DNA of 7,534 nt from Planctomycetaceae bacterium. GTDB taxonomy: Bacteria; Planctomycetota; Planctomycetia; Planctomycetales; Planctomycetaceae. Positions 5,301 through 7,534 of this stretch are shown here, in pieces. The DNA is taken from contig JAGQQQ010000229.1 of the NCBI GenBank assembly GCA_020426125.1, positions 1 to 7,534 on the forward strand, read 5' to 3'. The first letter of the stretch is position 1. Each line of letters starts with the position of its first letter. The notes beneath the pieces are model-generated. The model was not told the DNA's origin. It was given only the letters and a program-made list of their open reading frames with translations, and did no database searches. A program made the translations under genes and the position numbers.

Positions 5301-5960
5301 TCACGCCGATTGCGACATCCGCTGCTGAACAATGCCTCGCAATTGTTCAATGACATCGACCACTGATAATTCCGTTGTATCTATCGTCATGGCGTCTTCC
5401 GCCGCTTTCAAGGGAGAAACCGGGCGATTCAAATCCCGTTCATCCCGTTCGATCTGTTCCTGCAACAGATCGTCATAATTCGCAGAGATCCCCTGGTCTT
5501 CCAAGTCTGACAATCGACGCCGCGCTCGCTCATCGGGACTGGCTGTTAAAAAAAACTTGCATTCGGCGATGGGAAACGCCACCGTTCCCTGATCCCGACC
5601 TTCGCAAACAATGTCCCGTCCGTCCGCATAATTTCGCTGCCACTCGACCAGGATTTGCCGGACTTCCGGAATCCGGGCGACAAAAGACGCGGCCCGAGAG
5701 ACCTCGGACGTGCGGATTTCTCTTCCGACAGGTTCCCCATCCAACATGGGAACACCCTCTTCAAAATCGACCGACGTCTGTTCCGCGAGTTCCGCCAGAG
5801 CGTCCGAGGAATCAAAGTCCGTTCCTTGTCGTAATGCCTTCAACGCCAGCATGCGATACATCGCGCCTGTGTCGAGAAAGTCGAAATTCAATTCCTTCGC
5901 CAGTCGCCGGGCGACGGTGCTCTTCCCCGTACCGGCCGGGCCATCAATCGTCACGATCAT
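5301..5960 (-). CDS. cmk: Cytidylate kinase (CMP/dCMP kinase), 219 aa
   Basis: It phosphorylates CMP and dCMP to the diphosphates using ATP, in pyrimidine salvage and nucleotide supply. Seen here: the P-loop GPAGTGKST (7-15), DTGAMYR (30-36) for nucleotide binding, GRDIVCEGRDQGTVAFP (114-130), the arginine-rich lid region (RARRR, 145-149), and RDERDLNRPVSPL (172-184) followed by MTIDTTELS (191-199). All match bacterial Cmk, and the length is normal (E. coli about 227). I start at the ATG at 5958-5960; a GTG one codon upstream is possible. Only a minimal AGG lies nine bases upstream. It is 90 nt downstream of the methyltransferase, with a possible promoter in that gap. It is not fused or linked to rpsA here, unlike in many bacteria. 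Confidence 0.96.
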   Translation of the reverse strand: MIVTIDGPAGTGKSTVARRLAKELNFDFLDTGAMYRMLALKALRQGTDFDSSDALAELAEQTSVDFEEGVPMLDGEPVGREIRTSEVSRAASFVARIPEVRQILVEWQRNYADGRDIVCEGRDQGTVAFPIAECKFFLTASPDERARRRLSDLEDQGISANYDDLLQEQIERDERDLNRPVSPLKAAEDAMTIDTTELSVVDVIEQLRGIVQQRMSQSA

Positions 5961-6017
5961 CACAATCTACCTGGATTCGTGGCAAAGGAATTGACAATAC
6001 CAAACCCTTCAGTGGAC

Positions 6018-6046
6018 ATAATAACAGCACGAAACGGACGGGTCAT
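6018..6046 (-). promoter_or_regulatory. Candidate promoter for cmk
   Basis: On the minus strand ATGACC (6041-6046, four of six to TTGACA) is followed after 17 bases by TATTAT (6018-6023, five of six to TATAAT). It would start transcription near 6011, about 50 nt before cmk. The -35 lies in the loop of the inverted repeat at 6032-6052. Confidence 0.4.
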
Positions 6047-6052
6047 CCGTTT
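6032..6052. repeat. 7-bp inverted repeat over the methyltransferase stop and the cmk -35 box
   Basis: AAACGGA (6032-6038) and TCCGTTT (6046-6052) are perfect inverted arms around a 7-nt loop. One arm overlaps the TAA stop of the methyltransferase, and the loop holds most of the proposed cmk -35. No T-run follows on the minus strand, so an operator or mRNA 3'-end hairpin is more likely than a classical terminator. Confidence 0.4.
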
Positions 6053-7256
6053 AACCAGCGTCCATTGGGCGCGGGGTCTCGCCCGATTCCAGAATCCCAT
6101 CGATCGAAATGCGATCGAGCCCGAGAAACGATTTCCATTGATCGTACTCCTTGCGGGTCGCATAAGTCGCGGGTTGGTCTCTCTGCCGCACGGCCCGGAT
6201 CAGGATGTTCTTGGGAGTGTGTTCCAGATCGATAAACTCCAACACCTGGACTTTGTAACCACAGGCTCGAAGTGCGATGGCTCTCAATGTGTCAGTGGCC
6301 ATCGCCGCGAACCGCTCCTGAAAAATGCCATAGTCCAACATGGGAACCAGCGGCTCACAGGAGAGGAGCGGCGACACCTCGTGCTGACAACAGGGGGCCG
6401 CGAGGATCACTTTTGCCTGTGACCTCACCGCGAACTCAAGCGCCGCATCAGTGGCCGTGTCACACGCGTGGAGAGAAATGGCGAGATCGATCTGTCCGAT
6501 CCTTCTCCAACGAGCGATGTCCGACGTCGAGAACTCGAGACCTTGAAGCGACAATTGTTGAGCAATGGACTGACAACGCCGAATCACCTGTTCGTTCTGG
6601 TCAATCCCCCATAGGCGAACGTCGCGCCCATGGACAACCGTCAGCAAGTGGTGGACCGCAAACGTGAGATAGCTGAGACCACACCCGAAATCCGCGATAT
6701 GCAGTGTCCCCTCGGAGGGGAGGGCATCCACGATGTCGTTGACCATCTCCAGATACCGGTTAATCTGGCGAAACTTTTTCTGCTTCTGTTGCTTCACGTG
6801 CCCAGCCGGAGTCATCACTCCCAACGCTTCCAGAAACGGACAGGGAACCCCCTCGGGAATCAACCGGGATTTGGTGCGATCGTGTTCGGTGACCGTTGGC
6901 CGGGCATCCTGCTTCGCAACCATTGATTTGATAGACAACCCAGATTTGGCCGACCGTATCTGGTAGTCCCGTTCGGACGTGAAGAGATACGCTTCGCGAT
7001 AATGGGCGGCGAGTTCTGTTTCCGCCCGTTCCAACGTCTCCGCCGCGCCGAGATTCAGATGGGACTGCTGCTTGCCCGTTTGCAGTTCCCATTGCCACGT
7101 CCGCTCTCCTCGAAGTTTGATGGGGCGAACCGTCTGCTTGCTCGGTCCGTCGAACCCTCGTCGCTGGGGGTTGGCAAGAATGAGCGAGTGCAGCGTCCCC
7201 TCAGCGAGGGTTCGCGCCAAAATCTCCGAAAAACTCTCTGCAGATTGGGGCATCAT
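6051..7256 (-). CDS. Class I SAM-dependent methyltransferase (Methyltransf_32-like), 401 aa
   Basis: It should transfer a methyl group from S-adenosylmethionine; the substrate is unknown. The catalytic domain runs from about residue 165 to 360. It has SAM motif I IADFGCGLSYLTFA (187-200), the acidic end of strand 2 WGIDQNEQV (216-224), and then the family-specific SLHACDTATDAAL (261-273), AAPCCQHE (286-293) and LEHTPKNILIRA (344-355). The LHACD and APCCQHE blocks are the kind seen in Methyltransf_32 and METTL25-like proteins. Residues 125-170 carry HDRTKSR, LGVMTPAG and KFRQINRYLEM, which look like a conserved linker helix. Residues 1-115 form a separate N-terminal domain with RPIKLRG and a strand-rich pattern. 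It could be an RNA or protein methyltransferase, but nothing seen here decides this. The ATG start (7254-7256, or the next codon) has no evident Shine-Dalgarno. cmk follows after 90 nt on the same strand. Confidence 0.87.
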   Translation of the reverse strand: MMPQSAESFSEILARTLAEGTLHSLILANPQRRGFDGPSKQTVRPIKLRGERTWQWELQTGKQQSHLNLGAAETLERAETELAAHYREAYLFTSERDYQIRSAKSGLSIKSMVAKQDARPTVTEHDRTKSRLIPEGVPCPFLEALGVMTPAGHVKQQKQKKFRQINRYLEMVNDIVDALPSEGTLHIADFGCGLSYLTFAVHHLLTVVHGRDVRLWGIDQNEQVIRRCQSIAQQLSLQGLEFSTSDIARWRRIGQIDLAISLHACDTATDAALEFAVRSQAKVILAAPCCQHEVSPLLSCEPLVPMLDYGIFQERFAAMATDTLRAIALRACGYKVQVLEFIDLEHTPKNILIRAVRQRDQPATYATRKEYDQWKSFLGLDRISIDGILESGETPRPMDAG

Positions 7257-7466
7257 TACAATGTGGAAAAAAACGGGCGAGCAACGACGGGGGGCACGAG
7301 ACTCCGGCTCAGGAAGGGGCTCTCGATGCAGTGCGGCAACTCACCGCCACCTTCTTTTGATTTCGAACGTGAACCGTCTTGTCGCGGTGAATCTTCATTG
7401 GACAGAGTGACTTTCTGAATCGATCTCGGCAAAAGCCGTTTCTCCGAAACGCCATCGGCGTACGCA

Positions 7467-7488
7467 GCCAAGAAATTTGGCGTTTTTT
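7467..7488 (+). terminator. Possible weak plus-strand terminator
   Basis: GCCAA (7467-7471) and TTGGC (7477-7481) form a 5-bp stem with a 5-nt loop, followed by G and six T residues (7483-7488) on the plus strand. There is no supported plus-strand gene to its left, so it may be chance or may belong to an unannotated transcript. Confidence 0.25.
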
Positions 7489-7506
7489 GTCGGTGGCTGT
7501 CACACT

Positions 7507-7526
7507 CGCAGCCCGTTGGGCTTGCG
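7507..7526. repeat. GC-rich hairpin at the window edge, possibly REP-like
   Basis: AGCCC-GTT-GGGCT (7510-7522) forms a 5-bp stem extended by CGC/GCG across a single bulged T, giving eight pairs in about 20 nt. Its form (short imperfect GC-rich palindrome in an intergenic region) resembles dispersed REP-type elements. A second copy cannot be shown in this window. Confidence 0.35.
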
Positions 7527-7534
7527 GCTAAACG

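Larger units (their letters stand above)
7257..7534. other. Upstream region of the methyltransferase gene
   Basis: No gene is supported here. It contains the hairpin repeat at 7507-7526, a plus-strand terminator-like hairpin at 7467-7488 and a small palindrome (CGGC-AAAA-GCCG, 7427-7438). I found no convincing -35/-10 pair for the methyltransferase. A minus-strand frame stays open from the window edge to a TAA at 7256-7258 that overlaps the methyltransferase ATG by one base (TAATG), but its sequence resembles no known protein. Confidence 0.4.

Noticed and set aside
5375..6235. Plus-strand frame of 286 codons opposite cmk and the methyltransferase 3' end
   Set aside because: It is antisense to two strongly supported genes, shows no motif, and is rich in Arg, Ser and Pro as expected of a shadow frame.
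7427..7438. CGGC-AAAA-GCCG palindrome as a terminator
   Set aside because: It has only four base pairs and a short interrupted T-run; too weak to call.
7256..7534. Minus-strand open frame from the window edge ending in TAATG with the methyltransferase start
   Set aside because: The one-base stop/start overlap is suggestive of coupling, but the frame passes through the edge hairpin repeat, lacks a Shine-Dalgarno or good start, and has no protein-like pattern.
1..7534. CRISPR arrays, tRNA or rRNA genes, insertion sequences, phage or defence genes
   Set aside because: No regularly spaced repeats of suitable size, no cloverleaf-like intergenic sequence, and no transposase, integrase or nuclease motifs were seen.

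Overview
This window appears to come from a member of the Planctomycetes. The main pointers are a Tat-exported DUF1501 protein (a family greatly expanded in that phylum), an RsgA with a lysine/arginine-rich N-terminal extension, a compact FHA protein, and moderate GC with loose gene packing. No search was possible, so the phylum call is an inference. Every gene I can support lies on the minus strand, so the window reads right to left in transcription order.

From right to left: an AT-rich upstream region carries a hairpin repeat at the window edge (7257-7534). It is followed by a class I SAM-dependent methyltransferase (6051-7256) and cytidylate kinase cmk (5301-5960). Next is a likely transcription unit with its own good sigma70-type promoter: a small FHA protein (4619-5086), the ribosome-assembly GTPase rsgA (3468-4598, GTG start) and a single-domain rhodanese (3039-3416). 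A second good promoter at 2960-2988 drives an FdxA-type 7Fe-8S ferredoxin (2418-2702) through a leader of about 250 nt that contains repeats able to pair in two alternative ways. A clear intrinsic terminator (2329-2360) ends this unit. A Tat-exported DUF1501 protein (795-2126) comes next. The left end (1-794) is poor in genes. It holds a candidate 56-residue secreted peptide (300-470) with a good ribosome-binding site and the first six codons of a gene that runs off the window (1-19).

In function this is mostly housekeeping: nucleotide metabolism (cmk), 30S maturation (rsgA), electron transfer (fdxA), sulfur/persulfide handling (rhodanese), phosphothreonine recognition (FHA), an uncharacterised methyltransferase and one exported alkaline-phosphatase-like protein. 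I see no CRISPR array, insertion sequence, tRNA, rRNA or defence cassette. The more unusual material is regulatory: the repeat-bearing fdxA leader, a hairpin at the predicted 5' end of the FHA-rsgA transcript, an inverted repeat around the proposed cmk -35 box, and the FHA-rsgA-rhodanese linkage. Several starts were moved from the longest open frame to an internal ATG backed by a Shine-Dalgarno sequence.
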